Assembly (NCBI GenBank): GCA_030035585.1
Contig: CM057463.1
Span: 142,710,736-142,774,735, forward strand
Length of the DNA: 64,000 nt
Direction: 5' to 3'
DNA from: Dugong dugon
Lineage: Eukaryota; Chordata; Mammalia; Sirenia; Dugongidae
Position 1 is the stretch's first letter. Each line of letters starts with the position of its first letter. The translations under genes were made by a program, and so were the position numbers. This document shows positions 47,128 through 59,950 of this stretch, piece after piece. The notes below the pieces were generated by a model. The model had not been told where the DNA came from. It saw nothing but the letters and a program-made list of their open reading frames with translations, and searched no databases.

Positions 47128-47317
47128 AAGAAATCACTCTAGTGAAGCAATAATTGCGTAAGAAGGAGGCAAGAGACTGACCAGGAGTTTGGCAGAAGTT
47201 GGTGTTAAAAATCAACAGCTCTTTTGATAAAATATCTTTAATAGTACAGAAATTTTAAATGATGTAAACATGCTGTTTCGTTAATATTTTGTAGCAATAT
47301 ATATTATTGATTTTTTT

Positions 47318-47520
47318 TCCTTTTTAAAAAATTTTATTGTTGAGAATATACACAGCAAAACATACACCAATTCAACAGTTTCTACATGTAAAATTTAGTG
47401 ACACTGAGTACATTCTTGAAGTTGTGTCACCATTCTTACCCTCCTTTTCTGAGTTTTTCTTCCTCATTAACATAAATTCACTGCTCCTAAGCTTCTTATT
47501 TAATCTTTGGATCGATATGT
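47318..47520 (-). mobile_element. Older L1-family 3'-end fragment
   Basis: 'gagaatatacacagcaaaac', 'caattcaacagtttctacat' and 'ttgtgtcaccattcttaccc' match a second L1 3' UTR type, also seen in the tail of L1-B. Confidence 0.6.
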
Positions 47521-48540
47521 TTTCTGAAAAGAATAACATCTCTTTAACTTCTAAAGTTAATTTGAAAGGAAGTAAGTGTATTGCTCTGGTTATTCAATAG
47601 TTACATTTACTTTTATCCCACCCTACCCTAAAATAAAACTCTGTGTAATTCAACTAAAGCCCATTCATCCCTAAACACTCCAAGTAACTATAAAAAAGGG
47701 AAATTCCATTTTAAACTGTCACAGACTTTTTAACTGGGACCACTGCAAGTGGACTGCTCTCTCCTTAAGAGCTGGACTGCCAGTGTCTTTCTCTATGGCT
47801 ACCAAACTGCGGGCTTGAATTCTTCCACTTATTTTTATCCTGGTTGCCTTCTACAATGACTTATCTTTAGGTCAGGTTACATAAGGTCATGTTCATTTTA
47901 TTTACACCTAGACTTCATATGTAAGAATGTAAATGTAACTGAAATTGGATCACAACAGGGTTGCTTAGGGGAAAAAATTCAGTAACTTTTTTCCGTAAGA
48001 ATGAATTCAATATCTGTGAAATTGTTCTCGTCCACATAGAAGTTTAAATCAGCAATCACTCAAATTTTAATGTTCAATTAGTTTAACTTCGAAAAAGAAT
48101 AAACCAGGATATTTCTCCTTTGGTCATGATTACTTCACCTGGTAACATTTATAAATTATACTTTTTCTTTTCCGTCTGTCATCTTTTACCTCTTTCATTT
48201 AATTCTGGGGGTAGGAGTCTGGGGAGGGCTCTAATTTTTTTCCTTTGGTATCCTCTAAGGGCACCATTTCCATCTTTCTAATGCCAGGGAGCTAAATGGC
48301 ATCCAGAAAATCAGAGTCCTCAGAGTTCTGAGGAAACTAAATGCATTCTGGAAGATGGCTGGGCCTCAGGCTTGCAGACACATGAAAGTGGCCATGGGTC
48401 TCTTAGAATCACAGCATCAGTCCTATCCAATGGTAACGTATCTCCCACAGTACAATAGGTAACCAAATTGATGGTGTTGCAAACCTCAGGGTACCAGGTC
48501 AGACTCTGCAGGCTGCTGCCAATAAAAATACTCTCTTCGC
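47521..48540. other. Mostly unique sequence
   Basis: No gene is seen. The last 250 bases may already belong to the L1 3' UTR that is clear from 48540. Confidence 0.35.
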
Positions 48541-49100
48541 TGGACTGCAGGTTCATTTACCTCCATGAACTACTTACTGCCTCATTTGCCATGAGACCAG
48601 AAGAACTAGATGGTGCGAGGCTACTATTACTGGACTTTTTGATCAAGGATTCAATAAATGGATCCTGATCAAAACGGTGAAAAATGCAGAACAGAATTTC
48701 AAATTCCTATGGAATACAGACTTCCTGGACCTATTGAGACTGGAAGAATGCCAAAAAAATCTATTACCCTGCGATAATCTTTAAACCTTGAGCTGAAATT
48801 ATCCCCTGAAGTCATCTTTAAATGAAACAACAGCTTAGCTCAATTAGTAAAGAATGTTTGCCTTGAACATTGCTGTCGTTTAAAGAATTTTATACATGAG
48901 ATCAAATTGACAACAGTAACTCTAAAGCATAGTTGAGAAGTTTAGGGGACTGTGAACTTAAGTTAATGGTGGTGAAATAATTTGGGAAGAGATACCAAGA
49001 ATGACACAACATGAAGAATGTAACCAATGTCGCTGAATTGTACATGCAGAAATTGTTGAACGAGCATATGTTTGGCTGTGTAAATTTTCACCAAAAAAAA
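48540..49100 (+). mobile_element. Older L1-family 3' UTR
   Basis: 'catttgccatgagaccagaa', 'gaactagatggtgcgaggct', 'gaacagaatttcaaattcct' and 'attagtaaagaatgtttgcc', ending in an A run at 49095-49103. This matches the older L1 3' UTR type in plus orientation. Confidence 0.65.
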
Positions 49101-49584
49101 ACCCACTCTCCTCAGAGAAGTCAGTGGAGTGAGACCCTCAAGCCAAGTCCAAAAGTTTAAGCACCCTCAATATTGTTATTAGATTTCATACATCCAGTCC
49201 TGTATCACCCAGAATATTGTCATGTCCTACTCTGATTCTAAGTAAATCATTTAAATTCATTGTGCTATCCACTTGTCTTGATAAGGGCCCTATCCCTTAT
49301 CAGTCACGTTCCCTGCTGATGACTCTCATTGTCTCTTCACCCCCAAGCTTTCTGGAGTCTGGCCTAAAGATAGCTGTAGATGGTCATCTGCATGTCTCAC
49401 TGCTAAGTCATACTTAAGATGACAAAGTCTAAGCTCCCTATTTGGTTTTTTTAAATGATAGCTCCTCCTGAAAATGTACTGAGCCACAATATTCTGCCTA
49501 ATCCTCAAGAAACATATTTTGTTGCTGCCAAATAAAGCCAAAGTGCTATGCTGGGACAGTATCCTATGAATGGAAATCATATAG

Positions 49585-49845
49585 AGTAATGGTTAAATAT
49601 GTTTATTCCAGAGCCAAACTGCCTGATGATTTTGAACCCTGCCTATGCTATTTCCTAGCTTTGTGACTTTGGGCAAGTTACTTAACCCCTCCAGTCTAGG
49701 TTGCTGCCTCTTTAAAATGAGAGTGATGGTAAGATTATCCCTCCCTCGTGAGGTTATTATAAGGCTTAAATAAATTAACATGCATATATTGTTTAAAAGC
49801 AACACCTAGTAAGAACTCAATAAATACCAGCTACACAATATTTTT
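49585..49845 (+). repeat. MIR SINE, nearly full length
   Basis: 'gagccaaactgcctgatgat', 'tttgggcaagttacttaacc', 'aggttattataaggcttaaa' and 'agaactcaataaatacc' in order. Confidence 0.88.
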
Positions 49846-49849
49846 TATT

Positions 49850-50695
49850 CTCGAACACATTGAGCAGGGAGAGGAAACAGCATGAACAAAGGCACAGATA
49901 AAAAGAAAGTGATTGGTGCATTTTGAGAAAGACAATAGTTCAGCCCAATCAGAATGTAAGGTACACACGTCTTAAGAGTAGCTGTTGGAGCCCAATGGAA
50001 GGCGTAGGGAGCTAGGTTGTGGAGGGCCTCATATGCCCTGCTGGGAGCTCAGGCTTTATTCTCTAGGAAGTAGATAGCCGTGACAGGCTTTCCAGCAGGG
50101 GAATGATAGGATCCAAGGTAATTCTGAAGGTAGGGTGGAGAATGGATTGGAGGGAGTAGGGAAAGAAATGGAAACAGAGACCAGTGAGAAGGTCAGTGTA
50201 GTAGTCCAGGGAAAATATAAAAAAGGGACCAGACTAAGGTGGTGGAAATGAGATGGAGGGGAATGGAAAAACATGAAAGTATTTACAGAGCCAAAGTGAC
50301 AAGATATAGTGGTGGGAGTGGGAGTGGTAAAAAAAATTAAGTGGGATCAGGTGACTCTGAAGTTCCTTGCTGAGCAACTGGAAAAAACAGCAAAATCCTT
50401 AGCTGAGATGAGGAAGGTGGGAGTAGGAACAAGTTTATGGGGAGAAGAAAATGAGTTCCATTTTCCATCTGCTGAGTTTCAGATAGGGATGTTACATAGA
50501 CAGATAAATCAAGGGAGCAAGATCTCTGGAGGGAAATCTGGGCAAGAGATGGAGATTGTGAGTCAGAGGTGTCTAGGTGGTAGCTGAACCTTCAGAGGAA
50601 ATGGAACCATGCAGAGACAGCCCACAGAATCCAGTGAAAAGGCAGCCAGATTAGAGCTCTGCATAAGAGGAAGAGCTTGAAAAGGAATGATAGGA
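49850..50695. repeat. Ancient interspersed repeat, family not assigned
   Basis: The text 'gagggcctcatatgccctgc', 'gctttccagcaggggaatga' and 'gtgtagtagtccagggaaaa' resembles a common old mammalian repeat, but I cannot name the family. Confidence 0.35.
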
Positions 50696-52287
50696 GATGC
50701 TGTTGTGAACTGAATTGTGTCTCCCCCAAAAATGTGTGTCAAGTTGGCTGGGTGATGATTCCCACGTTGTTTGATTGTCCACCATCTTGTCATCTGATAT
50801 GATTTTCCTGTGTTGTAAACCCTACCTCTATGATGTTATGAGGTAGGATTAGTGGCAATTATGGTAATGAGGTAGGACTCAATGTACAAGATTAAGTTGT
50901 GTCTTAAATCAATTGCTTTTGAGGAGGCAAGGCCAAGATGGTAGAGTAGTCAGATGCTTCCAGTGGATCCTCTTACAACAAAGACCAGAAAAAATCAGTG
51001 ATTCGATTATATGAGGCAATCTGGAAGTCCCGAACATCAAAGGCAGAGTTGATGAATCAGACTCAGTGGCAGTGGGAGGGAGAGACAGTTCAGAAGCAGC
51101 AAGGAGTTCCCAGACTTGACCCGGCAAGAGCCTAAGCCCTTCAGGCCTGATCAGTTGGGGGTGAGCCACGAGGCAGGCAAGAGGCAGTCCTTGGGAGGCA
51201 CATTTTCTGTACCAGGAGGGACCCAGCGCCAAGGATTCTACACAGCCATCCAGAACCAGTGAGAAGCAGCCCTCATAAGCGAAAGATAAGTAATTACGTA
51301 CGGCTTACAGCGTGGATCAAAAACACCCCCCTTACGGAAAGACTTACCTCCCCGCTTCCTGCTCTGCACTGGGTCCTGGACCTGCTTCAGCAGTTGCTGA
51401 GTTCCCTGGGCCAGAAGTAGGATCCATCACATGCCCATAACCATTTTCCCTGCCTTGGAGAATGAACAAATTAATAAACAAGGGAAAAAATAAATTGTCA
51501 CCTCCCCTAAGCCAGGAACCCAGGGTAGGCACAGCTCCTTTGCCTAGGCACAGGCATAATACAACCCTAGACTTTGAGTGCCTTTCCCCTTGCATAGACT
51601 TGTGTGGGCCCATTTCAACAGTGTAGGCCCTCATTACCACAGTACAACAAGGTATATACCAGAAGTCTAACTTCAACTGTTTCAGCTGTGAAGTGGCAGG
51701 TTCTTGACATTTGACACTGCTCTGCCCATTAAGCAGGGTCTTCACCCACCCACATCAGGGGTCTGAGGACTGGTGGCTCCACCCATGCCACATAGCCACC
51801 TGTGATAAGGGTCATGGATAAGAGGTGCTTCCCTAGTCCTTACAGTCAAAAGCATTAGCTGCTCACATTCCAGCTGCAAAACCCCACCAACCTACGCACT
51901 GTGGGGAACAGGGACATGCCTTCATCCTGGACACTTAGGGGTGGTCGTCAGCCCCCGCCTTGCTCAGAGTGAGGCCCCTGCTGCAGCCAGATGCCTGTAC
52001 CTACACCAATCACCCATGCCTGTCTAGGACTATAAGTGAGAGCCTACAAAACACATTTGGTGGCTATCTACCTGGACACCTGAGCTGAATCCATACAGGA
52101 GGAGTGGGTGGACTCCTGAGTTCACATACCTAGTAACAGATCTAACCACCTGGTGACAGGATATTAGAGCTTCAGAGGTGCCAATACTCAAACTGGCTCA
52201 TATGAGCAGCCTATTTGGGCATATCAAAACAAAACAAGAAGCTAGGACACAGTAAGAAAATAGAAAATAAATAAATATAATAACTTA

Positions 52288-53232
52288 TTGATGGCTTGGA
52301 GACAACAGTCAATATCAAATCAAGTAAAGAGGCAATCCATGATGGCTTCAGTAAGCTCCCAAAATAAAGAATATAGAAATTTCCCAGAGGAGAAAAATTT
52401 CTTGGAAGTACCAGAGGCAGAATACAAAAAATTAATATACAAAACTCTTCAAGAAATTAGGAAGGAAATTAATCAAAATGCAGAACATGCAATAGAGGAA
52501 ATTAAAAAGATTAGAGAAGAGCATAATGACAAATTTAACAGGCTGCAAGAATCCATAGAAAGAGAGCAATCAGAAATCCAGAAGACTAACAATAAAATTT
52601 CAGAATTAGACAACTGAATAGAAAGTCATAGGAGCAGAATTGAGGCAATGTAAGTCAGAATTAGTGAGATTGAAGATAAAGCACTTGACACTAACTTATT
52701 TGAGGAAAAATCAGAAAAAGAATTTTAAAAAATGAAGAAACCCTAAGAATTATGTGGTATGTGGGGCTCTATCAAGAAGAATAACCTATGAGTGACTGGA
52801 GAACCAGAACTTCCGGGGGGGGGGGTGGCGGTTAAAAGAAAATACAGAGAGAATTGTTGAAGATTTGTTGGCAGAAAACTTCCCTGATATCGTGAAAGAT
52901 GAGAAGATATCTATCCAAGACAATCATCGAACCCCACATAAGGTAGATCCCAAAAGAAAGTCACAAAGACATATTATAATCAAACTTGCCAAAACCAAAG
53001 ATAAAGAGAGAATTTTAAGAGCAGCTAGGGATAAATGAAAAGTCATCTACAAAAGAGAGTCAATAAGAATAAGCTCGGACTACTCAGCAGAAACCATGCA
53101 GGCAAGAAGGCAATGGGATGACATATATAAAGCCTTGAAGGAAAAAACTTCCAGCCAAGAATTATATATCCAGCAAAACTGTCACTCAGAAATGATGGTG
53201 AAATTAGGACATTTCCAGATAAACAGAAACAA
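52288..53232 (+). pseudogene. L1-D ORF1 remnant
   Basis: The first 109 codons are open, with coiled-coil heptads ('LYKTLQEIRKE'-type and 'RLQESIEREQSEIQ'). Stops follow from 52617, and there is an 11-base G run at 52815-52825. The C-terminal RNA-binding part is recognisable ('SAETMQARRQWDDIYK' region near 53090-53140). The last about 60 codons are deleted. Confidence 0.85.
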
Positions 53233-53235
53233 TAT

Positions 53236-56200
53236 TGCAAAGCAACTTTTCTGTCCATAAAGCTGTAAAAGTACTAATCAACAACAGAAAAATCAAGGAA
53301 AAAAAAACAAACACATGGAAACTGAAGAACATCTTGCTCAAAAACTACCAGGTTATAGAAGAAATTCAGGATGGAATAAAGAAATTCATAGAATCAAACG
53401 AGAATGAAAACACATCCCAGCAGAACCTTTGGGACACAGCAAAAGCAGTGCTCAGAGGTCAGTTTACAGCAATAAATGCACACATCCAAAACCAAGAAAG
53501 GGCCATAATCAAAACATTAACCCTACAGCTGGAACAAGTAGAAAGAAAGCAGCAAAAGAAGCCCACAGGCACCAGAAGAAAGGAAATGATAAGAATTAGA
53601 GCAGAATTAAATGAAATAGAGACTAGGAAAACAGTTGAAAGAGTTAACAAGACCAAAAGCTAGTTCTCTGAAAAGATCAACAAAATCAATAAACCATTGG
53701 CCAAACTGACAAAAGAAAAACAGGAGAGGAAGCAGATAACCCGTATGAGAAATGAGATGGGTGATATCACAACGGACTCAACTGAAATTAAAAGAATGAT
53801 AACAGAATACTATGAAAAATTGTACTCTAACAAACTTGAAAACCTGGAGGAAATGGATAAATTTCTAGAAACTCACTACCTACCTAAACTAACACAAGCA
53901 GAGGCAGAACAACTAAATAAACCCATAACAAAAGAAGAGATTGAAAAAACAATTTAAAAACTCCCAACAAAAAAAGCCCTGGCCCGGATGACTTCACTGG
54001 AAAATTCTACTGAACTTTCAGAGAAGAGTTAACGCCACTACTACTAAAGGTATTTCAGAGCATAAAAAAGGATGGAATATTCCCAAACTCATTCTATGAA
54101 ACCAGCATAACTCTGATACCAAAACCAGGTAAACACACCACAGCAAAAGAAAATTACAGACCGATATCCCTCATGAAGATTGATGCAAAAATCCTCAACA
54201 AAATTCTAGCCAATAGAATTCAGCTACATATCAAAAGAATAATTCACCATGACCAAGTGGGATTTATACCAGGTATGCAAGGATGGTTCAACATTAGAAA
54301 AACAATCAATGTAATCCACCACATAAATAAAACAAGACAAGAACCACATGATCGTCTCAATCAGTGCAGAAAAGGCATTTGACAAAGTCCAACACCCATT
54401 CATGATAAAAACACTCAACAAAATAGGAATAGAAGGGAAATTCCTCAGTATAATTAAGGACATTTATACAAAGCCAACAGCCAACATCATCCTAAGTGGA
54501 GGGAATTTGAAAGCATTCCCCTTGAGAACTGAAACCAGACAAGGATGCCCTCTATCACTACTCTTATTCACCCTTGCGCTGGAGGTCCTAGCCAGAGCAA
54601 TTAGGCTAGTAAAAGGAATAAACGGCATCCAAATTGGTAGGGAAGAAGTCAAATTAGCTCTATTTGCAGATGATATATGATCTTATACACAGAAAATCCC
54701 AAAGAATCCACAAGAAAACCACTGGAACTAATAGACTCTTTCAGCAAAGTTTCAGGATACAAGATAAACATACAAAAATCAGTTGGATTCCTTTACACCA
54801 ACAAAGAGAACCTCGAAGAGGAAATCACCAAATCAATACCACTTACAATAGCCTCCAAAAGATAAAATACTTAGGAATAAATCTAACCAGAGATGTAAAA
54901 AATCTATGCAATGAAAACTACAAGACACTACTGCAAGAAACCAAAAGAGACCTGCATAAGTGGAAAAACATACCTTGCTTATGGATAGGTGGACTCAACA
55001 TTGTGAAAATGTCAATTCTACCCAAAGCGATCTGCAGATACAATGCAATCCCGATCCAATTCCACTGGCATTCCCTAATGATATGGAGAAACAAACAACC
55101 AACTTCATATGGAAAGGGAAGAGGTCCCATGTAAGTAAAGCATTGCTCAAGAAGAAGAACAAGGTGGGAGGCCTCAGACTACCTGATTTTAGAACCTATT
55201 ATACCGCCACGATAGTCAAAACAGCCCGGTACTGGTGCAACAACAGATACATAGACCAGTGGAACAAAATTGAGAATCCAGACATAAATTCATCCACTTA
55301 TGAGCAGCTGATATTTGACAAAGGCCTAAAGTCCATCAGTTGGGGAAAAGACAGTCTCTTTAACAAATGGTGCTGGCATAACTGGATATCCATCTGCAAA
55401 AAACTGAAACAAGACCCACACCTCACATCATTCACAGAAACTAACTCAAAATGAATCAAAGACTTAAATATAAAGTCAAAAACGATAAAGATCATGGAAT
55501 AAAAAATAAGGACAACGCTAGGAGCCCTAATATATGGCATAAACACAATATGAACCATAAGTAACAATGCACAAGCACCAGAAGAGAGACTAGATAACTG
55601 GGATCTCCTAAAAATCAAACACTTATGCTCATCAAAAGACTTTACCAAAAGAGTCAAAAGACAACCTACAGTCTGGGAATAAAATTCTGGCTATGACAAA
55701 TCTGATCAGCGTCTAATCTCTAAAATCTACAAGATACTGTAAAACCTCAACAACAAAAAGACAAATAACCCAATTAAAAAATGGGCAAAGGATGTCAACA
55801 GGCACTTTGCCAAACAAGATATTCAGGTGGCTAACAGACACGTGAAATGTTCATGATCATTAGCCATTAGAGAAACGCAGATCAAAACCACAATGAGATA
55901 TCATCTCACCCCAACAAGGCTAGCATTAATCCAAAACACACAAAATAATAAATGCTGGAGAGGTTGTGGAGAGTCTGAAACACTTATACACTGTTGGTGG
56001 AAATGTAAAATTGTACAACCACTTGGAAATCGACTTGGTGCTTCCTTAAAAAGCTAAAAATAGAAGTGCCATATGATCCAGCAATCCCACTCCTTGGAAT
56101 ATATCCTAGAGAAATAAGACCTATCACACGAATAGATATATGCACCCCCATGTTCATTGCAGCACTGCTCACAATAGCAAAAAGATGGAAACAATCTAGG

Positions 56201-56314
56201 TGCCTATCAAACGACGAATGGATAAACAAATTATGGTGTATCCACACAATGGAATACTATGCAATGATAAAGAACAACGATGAAGCCGTGAAACATAACA
56301 TGGAGGAAGCTTGA
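53236..56314 (+). pseudogene. L1-D ORF2 remnant lacking the endonuclease
   Basis: It starts within the last residues of the endonuclease ('AVKVLINNRK'). The linker (53235-53663), RT with the FADD motif ('LALFADDI', ending at about 54680) and the C-terminal part ('[20 protein letters not shown]', to the stop at 56312-56314) follow in several frames. Frameshifts and stops make it nonfunctional. Confidence 0.88.
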
Positions 56315-57662
56315 CGGCATTATGCTGAGTGAATTTAGTCAGTCACAGAAGGACAAATACTGTATAAGACCACTATTATAAGAACTCGAAAAAAGGTTTA
56401 AACACAGAAGTAAACATCCTTTGATGGTTACGAGGGTGGGAAGGGAGGGTGAGGATTATTTACTAACTAGATAGTAGATAAGAATTATCTTAGGTGAAGG
56501 GAAAGACAGCACACACTACAGGGGAAGTCAGCACAGCTGGACTAAACCAAAGCTAAGACGTTTCCTGAATACAATCAAACACTTTGAGGGGCAGAGTAGC
56601 AGAGGTAGGGGTCTGGGGACCATGCTTTCAGGGGACATCTAGGTCAATTGGCATAACAAAGCTTACTAAGAAGACGTTCTGCATCCTACTTTGGTGACTG
56701 GCGTCTGGGGTCTTAAAAGCTTGCAAGCGGCCATCTAAGATGCATCAAGTGCTCCCAACCACCTGGAGTAAAGGAGAATGAAGAACACCAAAGGCACAAG
56801 GAAAGTATTAGCCCAAGAGACAGAAAGGGCCACATAAACCAGAGACTTCGTCAGCCTGAGACCAGCAGAACTAGATGGTGCCCAGCTACCACCAATGACC
56901 GCCCTGACAGGGAACACAACAGAGAGTCCCTGATGGAGCTGGAGAAAGGTGGGGTGTAGAACTCAGATTCTAGCTAGAAGAGCAGACTTAATGGTCTGAC
57001 TAAGACTGGAGGAACCCCAGAAAGCATGGCCCCTGGATTCTCTATCAACCCAGAACTAAAACAGTTTCCAAGGCCAACTCTTCAGACAGGGAATGGTCTG
57101 GAATTTGGGACATAAAGTGATACTCGTGAGGAGTGTGCCTCTTAGCTCAAGTAGATACAAGAGACTAAACGGGCAGCTTCTGTCCAGAGGTGAGATGGGA
57201 AGGCAGCGAGGGTTAGTAGCTGGTTGAATGGACATGGGGAATCAGAGGTGGAAAGGAGGAGTGTGCTGTCGCAGTATGGGGGGACCAATTAGTGTCACAT
57301 AACAACGTATGTATAAATTTTTGTATGGGATAAAATTAAAAAAAAAATCAGTCTCTTTTTTTAGATATAATAGAAGCGAGCAGAGAGACAGAGGGGCCTC
57401 ATACCACCAAGAAATCAGTGCCCGGAGTACAGCACATCCTTCGGACCCGAGGTGCTGCACTGAGAAGCTCCTAGAACAGGGGAAGATTGATGACAAGGAC
57501 CTTCCCCAAGACCCAACAGAGAGAGAAAGCTTTCCCCTGAAGCTGGCACCCTGAATTTGGACTTCTAGCCTCCTAGACTGTGAGAGAATAAATTTCTCTA
57601 TGTTAAAGTCATCCAGTTGTGGTATTTCTGTTATAGCAACACTAGATAATTAAGACAGATGC

Positions 57663-58175
57663 CTAGGTTGAGGAAAGTCTTATCAGGAAGGATGAGCTCT
57701 AGTATTAAATTAGGGGGTGTGGTGGGGATGCTGGTGAGGAAATCATACTAATGATAGACACTAGGGGAAATCAGGCTCATCAAAAAATTGATCAAAATTC
57801 TTAATCACATTTTTATTATATAAAATGCACTGCATTATCATTATTCCAGTACTTACTATAAAACAGAAAACATTTCTAGTTAATTAAAAGTGGTTAAATG
57901 TCCCCTGAACTAAATTGAAAGAAATATTTTATAGGGCATCTTGAGCTTAATTTGAGTACAATGTATTAGGTCACTGTGTCATTCAGTTTTTTCAATGCTC
58001 TTTTTGACTGAGAAGGATAAAACATTCAGATAGTTTCTTTTTTCTAAATCCATGATGAGATTACTATGAATGTGTTAAAATTATATAATTGACAGGTGGC
58101 TTCTTTCAATCAGAACTTACTCTGTAAGCTGATGCATGCAGATTGCTTAGAGTAGGTAATAGAATCTCTTATTAC
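57663..58175. other. Unique AT-rich sequence
   Basis: Nothing recognised. Confidence 0.4.
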
Positions 58176-58343
58176 GAGTTGTGGTTCGGTTGATTCCTAC
58201 TCATGGCCACCCCATGTGTGCTGAGTAGAACTGCTCTATAGGGTTTTCAGGCTCGTCTTCTGAGCAATCTCTGGGTAGTTTTGTACCACCAACATTTTGG
58301 CTAGTAGTTGAGCACTTAACCATTTCCACCACCCAGAGATTCC
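58176..58343 (-). repeat. AfroSINE, diverged
   Basis: 'ggttcggttgattcctactc' to 'ccatttccaccacccagaga' in reverse. Confidence 0.8.
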
Positions 58344-58538
58344 TTAATAAGTTGCGTACACATTTAAAAAGAATGAGATACATCTAGAACAAATGATGGC
58401 AAGAATAGCCCGGCTTGGATTCAGGTATCAGAGAGAAATACTCTAAAATGTATTATCATACAAAGCAAAGTTTAATCAAATTTTTTAAGTGTATGATTTA
58501 TAGGGAAAAAATCTTCATCTAATGCATATATAGACTGT

Positions 58539-58678
58539 TGTTGTGTGCTGTCGAGCCGATTTTGACTCATAGTGACCCCATATGTCAGAGAAGAACTGCT
58601 ACATAGGGTTTCCAAGGAATGGCTGGTGGGTTGGAACCGCGCTTTGGGTTAGCCCCCGAGCCCCACCAGGGCTCCTTC
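58539..58678 (-). repeat. AfroSINE with RTE-like tail
   Basis: 'gttgttgtgtgctgtcgagc' (tail) to 'gagccccaccagggctcc' (head). A few bases are lost near the B box. Confidence 0.88.
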
Positions 58679-59567
58679 TAGCAAGGCTAATATGACTGCC
58701 TGATGCTTCTTTACCAATTACAGCTTTAGCCTCAGTGTAAACTAGTCTTCCTTCTAAATAAAATTTAATACGGTACCCACAAATACCCCAGCTTCCTAAC
58801 AGTATCCAATCCAGAGTAAAGCCCTACTTCATTAAACTCTGCCCAAAATCACCTAACACAGGCCCAAACTGTAAGTCGGAATCAACTTGATGGAAACTAG
58901 TTTACTGGTAGACAGTCTTTTATTGAGATGCTCCCCAGCTCCCCAGGTGTGTGTTCTCCCTCCCTGAAACAATCAATAAACTCAACTTGTTCAGTTACAA
59001 GTATGTTTCTGGTAGTCTTTGACTGAAAGGCATTGACACAAGTGATGATAGCTTTGATCACTTGGTTAAGGTAGGTCTACCAGGTTTATCCATCGTAAAA
59101 TTGATATTTTCCCTTTGTAATTAATATGTGCTTTGTGGGGAGATACTTTGGGACTATGCAAATATTCTGGTTATGTCAGTTATTACTGTGATAGTTACTT
59201 AATGATAATTTTTCTATTTTAATCACTCCTTCTACAGTAATTAGTTGAAGTTCTATTATAAGGAAGAGCTTCTCATTCTCTCCTACTTATTTATATTGGC
59301 ATAGACTTAATTGTATTCTTATTGTATTCAATAGATTAAAATCCATTACTATTATTATTTATGTTGGTGATTAAATTGTTCCAAATTTGTCATGTGGCAG
59401 CCCCTTAATGCTTTCTCATATGTTATTTTGATTTGTCCCTAACATTCTTTGAGCACTTCTTTACGTTCTGCCACCACAAGATATTCCAAGCTCATCTTGT
59501 ATTTTCCCACCCCAATTCTAGAATCAGTCACTTCTTCATGCAGTCATTGTTCCTTCTAGTGTAGAAC
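58679..59567. other. Unique AT-rich sequence
   Basis: No gene is seen. 58860-58920 has a short SINE-tail-like piece ('taagtcggaatcaacttgat'). Confidence 0.4.
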
Positions 59568-59753
59568 CAAAACCCACTGCCGTCAAGTCAATGCTGACTC
59601 ATAGCAACCCCACAGAGTTTCAAAGGCTACAGTTTCAAATCTCTGCAGAAGCAGACTGCCTTATCTTTCTCCCGTGGAGCCACTGGTGGTTTCAAACAGC
59701 CAGCCTTTTGGTTAGCAGTTGATTGCTTTAACCACTGCACCACCAGGGCTCCT
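59568..59753 (-). repeat. AfroSINE, long subtype
   Basis: 'ccactgccgtcaagtcaatg', 'atctctgcagaagcagactg' and 'gcaccaccagggctcctt' in reverse order. Confidence 0.93.
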
Positions 59754-59770
59754 TAGTGTAGAAAGGTGTA

Positions 59771-59939
59771 TAAAAACCAAACCAAACCTGTTGCTGTTGA
59801 GTCGATTCCGACTCATAGCGACCTTATAGGACAGAGTAGAACTGTCCCATAGAGTTTCCAAGGAGCACCTGGTGGATTTGAACTGCCAACCTTTTGGTTA
59901 GCAGCCATAGCACTTAACCACTGTGCCACCAGGGTTTCC
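59771..59939 (-). repeat. AfroSINE, short subtype, with 11-bp duplication
   Basis: Clean copy: 'cctgttgctgttgagtcgat' to 'ccactgtgccaccagggttt'. Perfect duplication agaaaggtgta at 59760-59770 and 59940-59950. Confidence 0.95.
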
Positions 59940-59950
59940 AGAAAGGTGTA

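Larger units (their letters stand above)
50921..57344 (+). mobile_element. L1-D: 6.4 kb L1 with intact ends and an internal deletion
   Basis: Begins 'gaggaggcaaggccaagatg' (L1 5' end) and ends in a poly-A run near 57337-57347. Duplication aaatcaattgctttt (50906-50920) and aaatcagtctctttt (57345-57359) is imperfect. 5' UTR to 52287, ORF1 from 52288, ORF2 from about 53236 to 56314, 3' UTR about 1 kb. About 0.95 kb (end of ORF1, spacer, most of the endonuclease) is missing at about 53230. Confidence 0.92.
50701..57657 (+). mobile_element. Solo MaLR-like LTR split by L1-D
   Basis: Left part TGTTGTGAACTGAATTGTGT to 50920. The right part runs from about 57345 to 'agataattaagaca' (57657). A 5-bp duplication gatgc flanks it (50696-50700, 57658-57662). 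It is the same family as the LTR at 11503. Confidence 0.92.

Noticed and set aside
53180..53300. Spliced L1 transcript as the origin of the L1-D deletion
   Set aside because: At the break, the matching position in L1-B has no GT after the last shared base, so a splice donor is not supported.
53235..55454. Plus-strand ORFs of 110-164 residues as separate genes
   Set aside because: All are fragments of the broken L1-D ORF2.
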